Made by a program: the position numbers and the translations under genes. A DNA stretch of 64,000 bases from Progne subis subis (taxonomy: Eukaryota > Chordata > Aves > Passeriformes > Hirundinidae). Of this stretch, positions 1 to 11,819 are shown piece by piece. The DNA lies in NCBI GenBank assembly GCA_022316685.1, contig JAKJHU010000151.1:1-64000 (forward strand), in the 5' to 3' direction. Below the pieces are notes generated by a model, which ran no database searches, had not been told where the DNA came from, and saw only the letters and a program-made list of their open reading frames with translations. Within the stretch, counting starts at the first letter, position 1. Each line of letters opens with the position of its first letter.

Positions 1-109
1 CATCTCGGGTGGATTTGGCTTTGGCTACGGCCTTGGCTATGGCCGTGGATTTGGCTATGGCCTGGGAGGCCTGGGCTGCTACGGCAGAAGGGGCTGCTAC
101 AACTGCTAA
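1..109 (+). CDS. Feather beta-keratin, 3' end only (cut by window edge)
   Basis: This is the last 36 codons of a feather keratin (corneous beta-protein), the structural filament protein of feather barbs. The visible part begins ISGGFGFG and is the Gly/Tyr-rich C-terminal tail. It ends [11 protein letters not shown] with a TAA stop at 107-109. The tail is nearly identical to the two keratin copies downstream, so this is the first of a tandem series. The start codon, the filament-forming core and the promoter lie outside the window. The tail has one more Gly-Tyr-Gly block than the intact third copy, a normal kind of length variation in this family. Confidence 0.93.
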   Translation, partial: ISGGFGFGYGLGYGRGFGYGLGGLGCYGRRGCYNC

Positions 110-256
110 GGGCCCTCGGCACCACCCCACACACCACCAGCTCAGGGCTCTGCCAATGCTCCTGCAAGAAAAGCACCTCAGCTGATGGTCCTCTCTACTT
201 GTATTTCACACCTGACTCCTTCAGTTTCTTGTTTATCAGTCTTTCTCTTCAATAAA
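110..256 (+). other. Keratin copy 1 3' UTR with polyadenylation signal
   Basis: The 3' UTR follows the stop codon. It ends with AATAAA at 251-256 in the context CTTCAATAAATTTTTCTTGCATCA. The same signal and context recur after copy 2 and, slightly altered, after copy 3. Confidence 0.8.
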
Positions 257-259
257 TTT

Positions 260-2797
260 TTCTTGCATCAGAACCAGAGTTGCTTCCTCTTCTTTTTGAA
301 TTCCAATGTTCTCACATTGGCACCTTGGGCAATTGCAACACTCAACCATTTTGGTGGGTGGAAAAGGAACAAAGAACTTTTCTTAGCAAATACATCCCCA
401 CCAGTAACAACCAACACTGACATGGGAAACAGGGGAGATGGGGCACCTTAGAGAACATGACACAAGGCCATCACCTGATCTACCAAAGGCTCTGACACTA
501 CCATTCTGTCTTGGGCACAGCTTGGCCAAAGCCACTCTCGGCTAGTGCACACTTGAAAAATTCTCTTTCCAGCAGCACTCTTGAGTCCTCCCAGCAAAAA
601 GAAGAACAAGAGTATCCGCTTGTGTGGTGGTGCAGAACTGACACACACTTGGGCAGGAACTTTGGAGAACAAGTGCTTCCATCCCCTCTGTTCTAGCAGG
701 CCAAGCAGGAGCTGCATTTCCAGGACTATGGTTGGTTCAGTTTTGGAGCTCTCTGCAGAGGGAACCCATCATCTCCTACATTCTCTGAGTGCACACACTG
801 ACTACAAAAATTTCTGCCTCCTTTGCCCATGGATTTCCATCTATTTTCACTTGTGTATTGCCACCTTTTCCTTCATACATGTGTTGTGGACAACAGCTGG
901 GCTCCCACACACTCATGACAACCCACTGCTCATCTTTGTCTCCTCAGAGTCCCAGCTCTCTCACACTCTCCTCTAGAAAGGATCGACCAGCCCTGGTGAC
1001 CATCCACTGGTCTTCATCCACTTCCCCATTTATTCTTCTCCACCTCTGGAGACCAGAACTGTCCACACTGCTCCACACGGGATCTCCCCAGTGCTATAAA
1101 GAGAGCCAGGGCCACCTCTCTCAACTTCATGGCAACAGTTCTCTGAAATCTGTCTTGGACACTGGTGACACCCATTGAAGTAAAGCTCCACTGTGACCTT
1201 GTGGTTTCTTTGTTCTCCACCAGTTCTGTTCCAGGCTCTCAGTCCACAGCATAACCTGGGGGCCAGTGCCATTCCTGTCCTGATGCAGAACTTCACATTT
1301 TGAGCTCCTGAAATGCACAAGATTCTTATAAGCCCTGGATTCCAGTTCCCTCTGACTGCTGCAACAACCAGATCCTTCTCACTGGTGGGGCCTCGGACAC
1401 TCCACCATCTACCAACTTGCTGAGGTGGCAATTCTCCTGCTGCCCCCATGGAACACAAAAGTCCAGGCGCTCACAACTGGCATAGATGCAAAGTCCAGGT
1501 CAGCCTGCCCAGCCTTTGACGGTTTGAGGCTGCCCTTCACAACACACCCACAAACCCAAAATCAGGGCTTCTACAGACTGACACCATGGATAACAGGCCT
1601 CCTCTCCAAATCCTGGACACATCTTCAGTCCCCTTTGACACACACCATCTACACCAGCCTTTGGTCTCAACTACTCACACTTTAAAGGAGGAAGGACCAC
1701 GATGGAAGGGGCAGCTCCGTGTGCACAACACAGCCGCAAAGGCCAGACCAGATTGACATGGCTGCGATGGAATGGGGCCCCTCATCACAACACCCCCACA
1801 AACTAAACCACTCAAGTGCCACAGAATGACCTCACTCATGACACCCATAGTTTTCCTATGCTTTTATTGTATAGTCTCGTTTGTCTGACCTGCACCTGAA
1901 TAGCAAATCCTCCCAAATACCCACTGTCACTTTAAAGCTACCACCAAGGACAGATGGACATTGTCTGAAGAGCAGGACAGGGCACTGAAGGATTGTGCAA
2001 AGGAAAACAATCCCCCACAACCACATTTGCTGTCCATGCCACACAAAGCCAATGTTACAATTTCTGTTCTGCCACCTCTAAAGAGCAACAAGGTCAAGTG
2101 GCATTTTCTGAAAAGTGAATATCCACACTTCCTTCAATGGCTCCTCACGTCTTCATCTTATCCTTCACCAGTTTTGCTTTCTATGCTTCACTCAGAGCCC
2201 AGCAATGGGAGCCACAGTGTGACCTTGCTGGGCCCAGCTGAGACGAGCGCTACGGATGAACCAACACCAGACATTGGACAGCAGGGGAGGCGTCACGGGG
2301 ATTGTTCTCCCATAGCCAGCAGGAAAGGCCTGGCATGTGGACAGGGTTAGAAGAATGGCAGCGTGACAGGGAGGGAGAGAATGTGATGGAAGGAGACAAC
2401 AGACACCCCCTGAAGAGCTGCAAAGCCCAGATGAGCCTGACGTGGCTGTGGGAGAATGAGGACCCTCTCCACAAGACACCCACAAAGCACAGCACACCAG
2501 GGCCATGGGGTGACTTCACTGATGACACCCCACTCTCATGAGCTCTGGTCTCGGCATCAGACAGATACCCAAGAAACATCATCATCATCAACAGCCTTTG
2601 GTCTCTAATACTTGCATTTAAAAGCTGCCGCCAAGGTCACATGGACAGGGGCTCAAAAATAGGACATGACACTGCAGAGTTGCGGGAAGGAAAACACTCC
2701 CCACCTCAGGACTCATCACTCTGAGCCAGCCAGGAGCTGTGGCCTGCAAAATTTCCCCAGGCCATGGGACAAGGCTGTCCCGCCCCTTGGTGACCAG
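260..2797. repeat. Keratin intergenic spacer, copy A of a tandem duplication
   Basis: This stretch has no coding gene. It is the spacer between keratin copies 1 and 2, and it recurs almost collinearly at about 4,320-6,738 (copy C) and in truncated form at about 3,571-4,283 (copy B). Inside it, shorter modules repeat. A keratin-promoter-like block (TTTAAAGCT, then CAAGG.CA.ATGGACA) appears at about 1,930-2,040 and again in place before gene 2 at about 2,617-2,720. A block containing GACATGGCTGCGATGGAATG with ACACCCACAAA recurs at about 1,700-1,850 and, more diverged, at 2,390-2,540. Confidence 0.7.
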
Positions 2798-2805
2798 CAT
2801 AAAAG
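2798..2805 (+). promoter_or_regulatory. TATA box of keratin copy 2
   Basis: The sequence is CATAAAAG, about 65 bases upstream of the end of the untranslated first exon. The same motif lies at the same spacing in copy 3 at 6,739-6,746. Exon 1 should start about 25-30 bases downstream and ends at 2,869 before GTGAGC. The intron ends with AG at 3,061-3,062. Confidence 0.75.
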
Positions 2806-3081
2806 CCGGCCCAGAGCCTCTCTCCCTCACACACTTCTCTTGACTCCTTCTCCTCCTGCTGGCAACCAGGTGAGCCTCAAGCCCCTGACCCCCCTGATCC
2901 TGCAGCCCTGAACCCTCTCTTCCACCACTCTCAGCCCCAGCCGCAGCAGCCCTCACGCCTCCGCACAGACCCACAACAGCCTCCACACTCCCTCACCCTA
3001 CTTCCACCATGCCTCTCTCACCTTTCACTCCCTCAGCCCTGCCTCACCCTCCTCTCTTCCAGGACCCTCCACACCACACCC

Positions 3082-3421
3082 ATGGCCTGCTCCAACATCT
3101 GCCAGTCCCTGCGGACCCACCCCGCTGGCCAACAGCTGCAACGAGCCCTGTGCCCTGCAATGCCAGGATTCCCGTGTCATCATCGACCCTTCCCCTGTGC
3201 AGGTGATCACTCTGCCAGGACCCATCATGACCTCCTTCCCCCAGAACACCGCCGTCGGATCCACCTCCTCGGCTGCTGTGGGCTCTGAACTCAGTGCCCA
3301 GGGACAGCCCATCTCGGGTGGATTTGGTGGCTTTGGCTTTGGCCTTGGCTATGGCCGTGGATTTGGCTATGGCCTGGGAGGCCTGGGCTGCTACGGCAGA
3401 AGGGGCTGCTACAACTGCTGA
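3082..3421 (+). pseudogene. Feather beta-keratin copy 2, one-base frameshift
   Basis: The copy has the usual feather keratin layout: TATA box, untranslated exon 1 (ends 2,869), intron 2,870-3,062, and one coding exon. The ATG at 3,082 begins MACSNICQ, the standard N-terminus. Right after that, one extra base in CAGTCCCTGCGG (the intact copy has CAACCCTGCGG) moves the rest out of frame. From there the correct frame runs to TGA at 3,419-3,421. It includes the core [20 protein letters not shown] and a tail ending [11 protein letters not shown]. Apart from that base the copy looks fully maintained, with TATA box, splice sites and AATAAA at 3,565-3,570. It is either a very young pseudogene, a polymorphic lesion or an assembly error. 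Confidence 0.8.
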
Positions 3422-3564
3422 AGATCCTCAGCAGTACTGGTGACACCACCAGCTCAGGGCTCTGGCAATGTTCCTGCAAGCAAAACACCTCAGCTGACCG
3501 TCTCTCTACTTGTACTCCACACCTGATTACTTCAGCTTCTTCTTAATCATCATTCTCTCACTTC

Positions 3565-3570
3565 AATAAA
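3565..3570 (+). other. Polyadenylation signal of keratin copy 2
   Basis: AATAAA lies in the same context as copy 1 (CTTCAATAAATTTTTCTTGCATCA), about 145 bases after the stop. Confidence 0.75.
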
Positions 3571-4283
3571 TTTTTCTTGCATCACAACCTGAGTTGCTTC
3601 CCATTTATTTGAATTCCAAAGTTCTCACATCCTCACCTTGCGCAATTTCAGCACTCACCCATTATGTTGGATGGAAAAGGAACAAAGAATATTTCCTAGC
3701 AAGTATGTCCCCACCAGTAACAACCAACACTGACAGGGGAAATGGAGTAGACAGGGCACCTTCCAGAACATGACACAAGGACATCACCTGATCTACCAAA
3801 GGCTTTGACACCACAATTCTGTCTTGGGCACTGCTTTGCCAAAGTCACTCTAGGCCAGTACGCATTTGAAAATTCCTCATTCCAGCAGGTCTCTTGAGAT
3901 CTGCCTTTGAACTTAGGAATAACATAATGAACTTCAGCAGAACTCCACATCACTTGTGCTTTGATGCCCTTTGCCCAAGCAGGCCCAGCTAGAGCAGCAT
4001 TTCCAGGACTATGGCCAGTTCTGTTTTGGACATCCAAGAAGAGAGACCTCAGGATCTCTAACACTCTGTGACCAACCACACACACTATATATTTCTTACC
4101 TCATTTGCCCATGGAATTCCATCTGTTTTCACTTGTGCACTTGTCCCCTTTTTCTTCATGCATGAGGTGCTGAAAATAGAGCAGCTCCCACACACTCGTG
4201 TCACTCACCTGCTCAACCTTTTCTCCTCAGAGTCCCAGCTCTCTCAATCTCTCCTCCAGCAATGCTCCACCAGCCCTTGCACA
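3571..4283. repeat. Truncated keratin spacer, copy B
   Basis: This is a third copy of the keratin downstream spacer. It parallels about 260-985 and 4,350-5,035, for example the shared CACACACT...TTTGCCCATGGAATTCCATCT block near 4,080. It stops abruptly at about 4,283, where sequence resembling a keratin 3' UTR takes over. No coding region is present. Confidence 0.65.
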
Positions 4284-4345
4284 TCAGCTTCTTCTTTCTC
4301 ATTATTCGTTCACTTCAATACATTTTACTGGCATCAGATCCTGAG
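4284..4345 (+). pseudogene. Orphan keratin 3' UTR relic
   Basis: This segment matches the end of the keratin 3' UTRs (CAGCTTCTTCTT..., TCACTTCAATA.A, TTGCATCA..CCTGAGTTGCTTCC). It has no coding exon in front of it, and the polyadenylation hexamer is changed to AATACA. It marks the join of a duplication that deleted a whole keratin gene body. Confidence 0.65.
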
Positions 4346-6738
4346 TTACTTCCTCTTCTCTTTGCATTAAAATGGTCCTACATCCTCAGCCAATGAGTGC
4401 AATTCCAGCACTCAACAATTATGCTGAATGGAAAAAGAGCAAAAATATTTTTTAGAAAATACGTCCCCACCAGGAACAACCAATGCAGACATGGGGAAAC
4501 AGGGGAGATGGAGGCACCTTCCAGAACATGACACAAGACCATCACCTGATCATCCAAAGGCTCTGACACTACCATTCTGTCTTGGGCACAGCTTGGCCAA
4601 AGTCACTCTCGGCCAGCACGCACTTGAAAAATCCTCTTTCCAGCAGCACTCTTGAGTACTCCCAGTAAACAGAGGAACAAGAGCATCCACTTGGACAGGA
4701 ACTCGGGAGAACAAGTGCTTCCATCCCCTCTGGTCTAGCAGGCCTAGCAGAAGCTGCATTTCCAGCACTAAGGCCAATTCAGTTTTGGAGATCCCAAATG
4801 ATGGAACCCATAATCTCCTACACTCTCTGAGTACCGACATCGACTCAAAAATTGTTGCTTCCTTTGCCCATGGAATTCCATCTATTTTCATTTGTGCACT
4901 TGCCCCCTTTTCTCTTCATGTGTGCAGTGCTGAGGCCAGATGGGCTCCCACACACTTGTGACACACCGGGCCCATCCTTGTCTCCTCAGAGTTCCAGCCC
5001 TTTCAGTCTCTCCTCTAGCAAAGCTCTACCAGCCCTTGCACTATCTGGTGGCCCTCAAATGGTCTTCATCCACTTCCACATTTGTGCTTCTTCACCCATG
5101 GAGGCCAGAACTGTCCACACCACTCCACATGGGATCTCCCCAGTGCTCTAAAGAGAGCAAGGGCCACCTCTCCCAACTTCATGGCAACAATTCTCTGAAA
5201 CCTCTCTTGTACACTGGTGACACTCATTGAAGTAAAGCTCCACTGCAACCCACTGGTCTCTTTCTTCTCCACCAGCACCACAGGGTTCTGCTCAAAAAAG
5301 CCACTTTGCAGACTCTCAACACAAAGCCTGAGAAAGGGCCAAGTGCTATTCCTGTTCAGATGCAGAACTTCACATTTGCCTTGCTTGAACTTGGGGAGAT
5401 TCCTGTAATACTCAGCCTCCAGGCCCTTTTGCCTGGTGGAACAGCCCAAGTGGGGCCTCAGCCATTCCATCATTTGCCAGCTCGCTGAAGGAGCAACTCT
5501 CACTGCTGACATGGAATGGAAGAGTCCAGGTGCTCACATCTGGCACAGATTCAAAGCCCAGATGAGCCTGACTGACCTGGGATAGTTTGGGACCCTCTTC
5601 ACAACACATCCACAGACCTGAAACTGTGAGTTCTACAGGCTGACACCACTGATGACACCTCAGCTTTCCAAATATTGCTCATGTCTTCAGTGCTTTTGGA
5701 CAAGCATCATCAACACCAGCCTTTGGTCTGAAATGCTTACACTTTAAAGGTGGAAAAACTGTGATGGAAGGGGCAGCTCCTCATGCACAGCACAGCTGCA
5801 AAGGCCAGACCAGCCTGACATGGCTGCGATGGAATGGGGCCCCTCATCACAACACACCCACAAACTAAACCACACAAGCGCCACAAAATTACCTCACTGA
5901 TGACACCCATATTTTTCTTAGGCTTTTGTTGTATTCTGGTTTCTCTGACACACATCTTCATTGCCAATGCTCCCAAATACCAACTCTCACTTTAAAGCTG
6001 ATGCCAAGGTCAGATGGACATGGCGTCAAGAGCAGGATGCGACAATCCAGAGCGGTGGGGAGGAAAACATTCCCCACACCATGACTTGCAAGGCTGTGTC
6101 AGACAAAACTGATATTATGATCTCTTTTCAGCTACCTCTAGAGAATAACAAGGTCAACACTCTTTTTCTGAAAAATGAATGTCCATATTTCCATCAGCCA
6201 CTCCTCACATGTCTTCTTCTCCTTATCCTTCACCAGCTATGGATGAACCAACACAAGACCTTGAGGAGTATGGGAGGCATCCCTAAGTTACAGGAATTGC
6301 TTTATCATCTCCAGTGAGAAAGCATAGAATTCAGAAAGGTTTAGAAATTTCACAACAGGGGAGGGAGACAGAAAATGTGATGGAAAGGGACCCTTGTCGC
6401 TCCCAGAAGAGCTGCAAAGCCCAAACAGCCCTGACATGGCTATGATGGAATGAGGCCCCTCTTCACCACACACCCACAGATCCACAGCACACTTCTGCCA
6501 CAATGATGACATCCCACTGCCCAGAGCTCTGGTCATGTCATCAGACCAATACCAAAAAACATCAACAGCAGCTTTTGGTCTCTAATACTACCAATTAAAA
6601 GCTACCGCCAGGGTCATGGCCTCAAGAGCAGGACATGACACTGCAGAGTTGTGGGAAGCAAAACACTCCCCACCTCAGGACTCACCAGGCCTGCAAAATG
6701 CCCCAAGGGACAAGGCTGTCCCGCCCCTCCACGACCAG
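4346..6738. repeat. Keratin spacer, copy C
   Basis: This spacer is collinear with copy A upstream of copy 2. It carries the same internal modules, including the promoter-like block at about 5,990-6,090 and the one directly before gene 3 at about 6,594-6,700. No gene is visible. Short open frames occur but none resembles a protein. Confidence 0.65.
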
Positions 6739-6746
6739 CATAAAAG
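6739..6746 (+). promoter_or_regulatory. TATA box of keratin copy 3
   Basis: CATAAAAG is followed by the CTCTCCCTCACACACTTCTC leader also present in copy 2. Non-coding exon 1 ends at 6,813 and the intron is 6,814-7,006. Confidence 0.75.
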
Positions 6747-7025
6747 CTGGCCCGGAGACTCTCTCCCTCACACACTTCTCCTCACACCTTCTCCTCCTGC
6801 TCCTGCTGACCAGGTGAGCCTCAAACCCCTGACCCTTCTGCTCCTGCCCTCTTGGATCCTCTCTGCCAGCCCGCTCAGCCCCAGCCGCAGCGGCCCTCAG
6901 GCCTTCCCACAGACCCACAGCAGCCTGCATACTCCCTCACCCTCCTTACACACTACTTCTTGCACCCCTCACCCCCACAGCCTTTTCTCACTCTCCTCTC
7001 TTCCAGGACCCTCCACACCACACCC

Positions 7026-7334
7026 ATGGCCTGCTCCAACATCTGCCAACCCTGCGGACCCACCCCGCTGGCCAACAGCTGCAACGAGCCCTGTGCCCTG
7101 CAATGCCAGAACTCCAGCGTGGTCATCAACCCTTCCCCTGTGCTGGTCACCCTGCCAGGACCCATCATGACCTCCTTCCCCCAGAACACCGCCGTCGGAT
7201 CCACCTCCTCGGCTGCCGTGGGCTCTGAACTCAGTGCCCAGGGACAGCCCATCTCGGGTGGATTTGGCTTTGGCCTTGGCTATGGCCTGGGAGGCCTGGG
7301 CTGCTACGGCAGAAGGGGCGGCTACATCTGCTAA
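7026..7334 (+). CDS. Feather beta-keratin, intact copy 3
   Basis: This gene encodes a 102-residue feather keratin, the main filament protein of feathers, made in keratinising barb cells. The single coding exon starts [12 protein letters not shown] at 7,026, 19 bases inside exon 2 (which begins at 7,007 after TTCCAG). It stops with TAA at 7,332-7,334. The Cys-rich N-terminus is followed by the hydrophobic beta-sheet core ([19 protein letters not shown], about residues 40-60) and a Gly/Tyr tail ending YGRRGGYIC. Length is typical of the family (about 97-103 aa). An untranslated first exon, a short intron and a TATA box complete the standard avian keratin layout. This is the only copy in the window that is both complete and in frame. 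Confidence 0.96.
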   Translation: MACSNICQPCGPTPLANSCNEPCALQCQNSSVVINPSPVLVTLPGPIMTSFPQNTAVGSTSSAAVGSELSAQGQPISGGFGFGLGYGLGGLGCYGRRGGYIC

Positions 7335-7478
7335 GGGCCCTTGGTATCACCCATGACACCACCACCTTGGGGCTCTGCAAGAGCTTCTGCAAGCAAAGCA
7401 CCTTGGCTGATGGTTGCCCTCGAAGCTCATATTGGATCCCATCCACTCGCTGCTTCCATCTCTTCATTCTTTTGCCTC

Positions 7479-7484
7479 AATAAA
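7479..7484 (+). other. Polyadenylation signal of keratin copy 3
   Basis: AATAAA in CCTCAATAAAATTTTCCTGC lies about 145 bases after the stop. The flanking sequence is more diverged than in copies 1 and 2. Confidence 0.75.
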
Positions 7485-7559
7485 ATTTTCCTGCAGCAAG
7501 GCTTCAGTTGCCTTCTCTTCTTGTACCAGACTTCTCGCAGCTACACCCAGCACAGATAA

Positions 7560-10500
7560 TTTGCTCCCAGTCTAAATATCTGCAAGCTCTGTGACACCAT
7601 CTTCACTTTCAGAGGGGTGCCAGGACAAGTCACAAGAAGGTCCTATTTTTTTTCCCCTCTTCCTGCAAGGGTCTTGGCTTACCGTGGTTTCTAGGTCATC
7701 ACGCCCCTTTCTGTGAGTTCCTCAGCTGACCCTGGTGATGGTCACTGTTGTGTTGTCCATCTGGCTGGACAGGCCCCATTCCACCTCCCTAGGAGTCTCC
7801 AGGCCAGGACCTCACTTTGTTATGAGGTCTTAAGTCGTTCCCTGATGGAGATTCTCCTTTCCCTCTTCACTGCAGGGTACCATTTAAGGGACCTCCAGGC
7901 CACCCTCCTCCCTGCTCAGGGTTCCTGGATCATCTGTGCTGCTGACCCCAAGCCACCACCCCTCTGCTCTGAGGTCACACAGAACATCCCCATTATGACT
8001 TGACTCCCACCAAGTCACTTTGGATTCCTGAGGCACAGCATGGAGACCGGGGAACACGGCGCAGGAACAAGCCTGTGACCCTGTCGAGAAGGTGGTGTCC
8101 CTTGTGCCACCTTCCTGCCTTTTTTGCCTCCTAATTTCGACACTCTAACATGGATTTTTGGGTCATAAAGATCTTTGGTCTCCCCAAATTGCTTCTCACT
8201 GGTGACGCTCACTCTTTCTTCTCCTTTGATGTGTTTTTTTTTTTGCTGTACAAAGGCTCCCGGCAAACAGGTGAGCTCTGAGCTGACACACGAGTTCAAA
8301 GTCTCCAGGGCTATTGGCAGCACTAAAATATTCATCAAAAGCAAATTAAAATAACATCTCTGGAGCAGCTGGAGTCCGGAGAGCTGGAGAACTCCACGCA
8401 CAGCTGGATAAGGATTTTGTTCAAAGAGGAGGAGTTTGCTGAGGAAAAAAGCCCTTCCCTAAAATGAAAACTAAACAGCCCCTGCATCTGAACTGGGAAA
8501 GGAGAGAGGGAATAGGTTTGGAACTGTTTGACCTTTTTATTTCTTGATTTAGTGTAAATAGTGCATTTCCCCTGGCTGCCTTGAAGGCCCAAACTTCAGC
8601 TCATCTTAAAGCAAAGTCTAACGCATAAAAAGACAAATTTAAGTAATCCGTGCTCTTAGACTCATCCACCTTGGAGTTCATCCAGCTTAACATCAACACT
8701 TGGACTGAAAAAAGAGCAGGATTTCACCTTCCCAAGGTCCTGGGACATGCCCAAGCAGCCAGGCCCAGCGGGATGTCTGCCTCATCCCAAACCTGCGCCA
8801 GAGACGCTTTTTTTGGGCACAGTCAGCTCACGTGAGTTCCAGGGAACGCTGGGAGGAGGCTGAAATCCACATCCACAGTGCCCTGTGCCCACATTTCTCT
8901 CTCCCATCCACCCTGGGAAAACCAGGTCCCCCGGGTTGCGCCCTGCCCAGCTCTCTGCACTCCATCCAAGGAGACCCCCAGCAGGTGGGATGGGCTGGAA
9001 GAGGTGACATCTCCCGATGGGATTCACACCCAGCCTAGCCAAGATCCCAGTCCCAGAATAACCCCAAACCCCATCATGGAGCAGTGGCAGGTTCATCTCC
9101 CTCTTCCAGAGGACTGGACTCAACAAGACCAACCAAAATAAGGTTGAAAGGACATTCTCACGCAGCAGCTGCTCCCAATCCCACGACCGGGGTTCCTTGG
9201 AATATCTGTGGCCATCAACCCCATCCCCATCTCAGTTTTCCCCCTCTGTGCTTTTGGATACCTCCCACTGCCAAAGGGCTGCACATTGCATGGAGCAACC
9301 CCCAATCCCTATGGAAAATGGCACAGGTGGGACAAGGCCTGGAAAAGGGGTCACTGCTGGTGTGCTGCTCCCTAAAAAAAAGAGCCCTAAAGCTGGAATT
9401 TTAGTGGGGAAGAGATGCTTAGAGCTCTCTCACCTGGGATCCTGGAGCTTGGCTGCATCCATAAAGCATCATCCTCCGACAGCTTCCACCTGGGATAGGC
9501 TTCACCCGGGAATCTCATCCCTATCTGCCCCACTTTCCTACAAGGCATGGGGAGGGCAGAGCAGGGAGTGGGGCTGGACCCAAAACCGGGCCCGTTCCAG
9601 AGAAATAGGTCACCCACAAGGAAGCTTCGTTAGGGAAACGACAGCCTCACATGAAGCAGCGGTTCTCCGACAGGATCTGGCCAAGCCGCCCAAGCTTTAT
9701 CCTGCTGGAAGGTCCTGGGATGTCCTCTGGATCATGTCACGCAGACGCCCTGCCCAGATGAGCTAATGGGTCTGCTCTGGGCTTTGATCCTTAAATCCCA
9801 AGGCCTTGTTAGATAACATCAGAAGCCTGGGTGATATTTCATTAACAAACGAGTCCGTCCCATGTGGTCGCCGCAACTTTATCCCTTTCCCCTGTGATCT
9901 TTCCTCGTGCTCCAACATTTCTTTGGTAATTAGCCCCAGAATTAGCATATTTAAGCTCCAAAATTACTACATTTAATGCAACACCGTGGTTATTGGAGTG
10001 CTGTCACAGCAGCTCTTGGCTGCGCCACCTCCCAGCAATTCCTTGGCCGAAACACGGGTTTATCCCTAATTAGTCTCCCAAAACTTGCAGGAGGCAGCAG
10101 GAAGATCTTATCCTCCCACCAGCACGTGGAAAATCTTCCTTGGCTTTTTCTCCCCCCATCCCTGGGAGTGTCCAAGGCCACATTGGAGCAACCTGGTCCA
10201 GCGGATGGTGTCCCTGCCCATGGCAGGGGGTTGGAATGGGATGATTTTTATTTATGGGAATGATTTTATTCCAACCCAAACCTTTTTATTCCATAATTTC
10301 ACCATGAAGTGAGGTGGAAGCGTGGATGCAGCTGGATCTGACTCATCCCAACATCAGCATGAGGTTTCTCCTCACCAAACCTTAGTGTCTCATGGAGGAT
10401 GCATGACAGAGAAGAAGCATGGCATGGAGAAGGAGCTTCAGTGTCCAGTCCTGGCTCCCTGGGTGAGATCAGCCAGGGAATCCTGTAAAACGTCAGGTGG

Positions 10501-11320
10501 GAACAACCCCAAGACTCCTGGGAGTGGGATTTTGGAGCTGGGAAAGGCCTGGAAAGGCTGGGCACATGCTGGGACCCAGCCAGGTGGGAGAGGGAATGGG
10601 CAGTTCCAGGGGACACAGGCACAAGGTGACATCTCTTAATACGCAAATGCCTCCCCCCTGTCCCAACTCCCAGCAAGGAGATCCCCAAGGATTCAGCCTT
10701 CCCTGAGATGTTCCCAAGGGAAAAGGGCACATTTCCAGGTCTCACCCAGAAGAAAAGGAATGAAAACCCAATATTCTATTGCTCCTTGACATTGGGGCTA
10801 TCCAGGGCTTTGGTGGGAAGAATGTGGGAATTCTTGGCTTGGTCTCCTGCAATGCCACTTTCAAAATTTTAATTTAGAGCAAAGCCCTGCATTTGCCTCA
10901 TAAAAATCCTGAAGGAAAAGCCAGCTGAAAGTGGGTGCGGAGGGGTTGCCTTCAAAACCATCCCCTACTCACAGGAAAGCTCCGCTCATTTTTAATCTCG
11001 GCTTAAGTGCATTAAAAGTGATTAAAATGTGTTCACATCGAAATCCCTTTTGATGAGCCCCCTTTGAGGGGCAGAGGCGGGGGGAGAACCTAGGAAGAAC
11101 CCCCTTTCCCTGCACCTCTTTCCCTTCCTGCATCCCTTTCCTTGCTTCTGCACCCCTTCCTATGATTAAAACCCCTGCACCCCCTTCCCTGCACTTGCAT
11201 CCCCTTCCCATCCACCCTTCCCAGTTCTTGCACCCCTTTTCCGTCCCCCCTTCCTTTTCCCTGCACCTCTTTCCCTCCCTCTGCACCTCATCTCCCCACC
11301 CGCACCTCCTTCTCTTCCCC
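7560..11320. other. Intergenic region between keratins and GFUS
   Basis: I see no gene here. Open frames on both strands are short and low in complexity, and none has family motifs or paired splice sites. The only recognisable item is a CR1 fragment at about 10,155-10,305. Confidence 0.5.
10155..10305 (+). mobile_element. CR1 LINE 3'-end fragment
   Basis: The sequence follows the CR1 3' consensus: CCCTGGGAGTGTCCAAGGCC, GGAGCAACCTGGTCCAG, CCCATGGCAGGGGGTTGGAA, CCAACCCAAACC, then a degenerate tail. It is 5'-truncated, as is usual. Confidence 0.75.
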
Positions 11321-11326
11321 GGCACC

Positions 11327-11415
11327 CCTCTCCTCTCCTCTCCTCTCCTCTCCTCTCCTCTCCTCTCCTCTCCTCTCCTCTCCTCTCCTCTCCTCTCCTC
11401 TCCTCTCCTCTCCTC
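11327..11415. repeat. (TCCTC)n pentanucleotide microsatellite
   Basis: About 17-18 near-perfect TCCTC units lie immediately upstream of the GFUS first exon. The repeat is a pure pyrimidine/purine strand-asymmetric tract. Confidence 0.9.
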
Positions 11416-11420
11416 CATGG

Positions 11421-11435
11421 ACTACATTTCCCGGC
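11421..11435 (+). promoter_or_regulatory. Probable GFUS core promoter with ZNF143-like element
   Basis: ACTACATTTCCCGGC is close to the ZNF143/SBS element (ACTACAATTCCC) common in housekeeping promoters. It sits at the start of the GC-rich first-exon region. There is no TATA box. The untranslated first exon appears to end at 11,639 before GTGAGA. Confidence 0.5.
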
Positions 11436-11819
11436 GAGCCAAGCGGCAGCGCCCGCAGACGGCGGCGGAAGACGCCGAGCGCAGCCGAACCCTCACCGGG
11501 CCGAGACGAACCGAGCCGAGCGCAGCCGAACCAAACCGAGCCCCTCACGGATCCAACCCGAACCCTCACCGAGACGAGAGCGGCCGAACTCAACCGAGCG
11601 TATCCGAGCGCACCCGAGTGGCTCCGAATCCAGCCGAGGGTGAGACGCGCCCCTCACCCCATTAAGGGACATTTTGGGGAACAGAAGCGCCCCCAGGCCG
11701 GTGGGGAGGGAAAGGGGGGGGGTCCCCAAAGTGGGGGGACAGGACGGTGGGGAGGGCAGGGGGACAGGAGGTTGTGTGTTGGGAGGGGGGACGCGCTCCG
11801 GGACGGGAGGGGGTGCGGG

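Noticed and set aside
7713..8003. Small plus-strand open frame in the keratin-GFUS gap
   Set aside because: It has no promoter, splice or family evidence. The length is expected by chance in GC-rich DNA.
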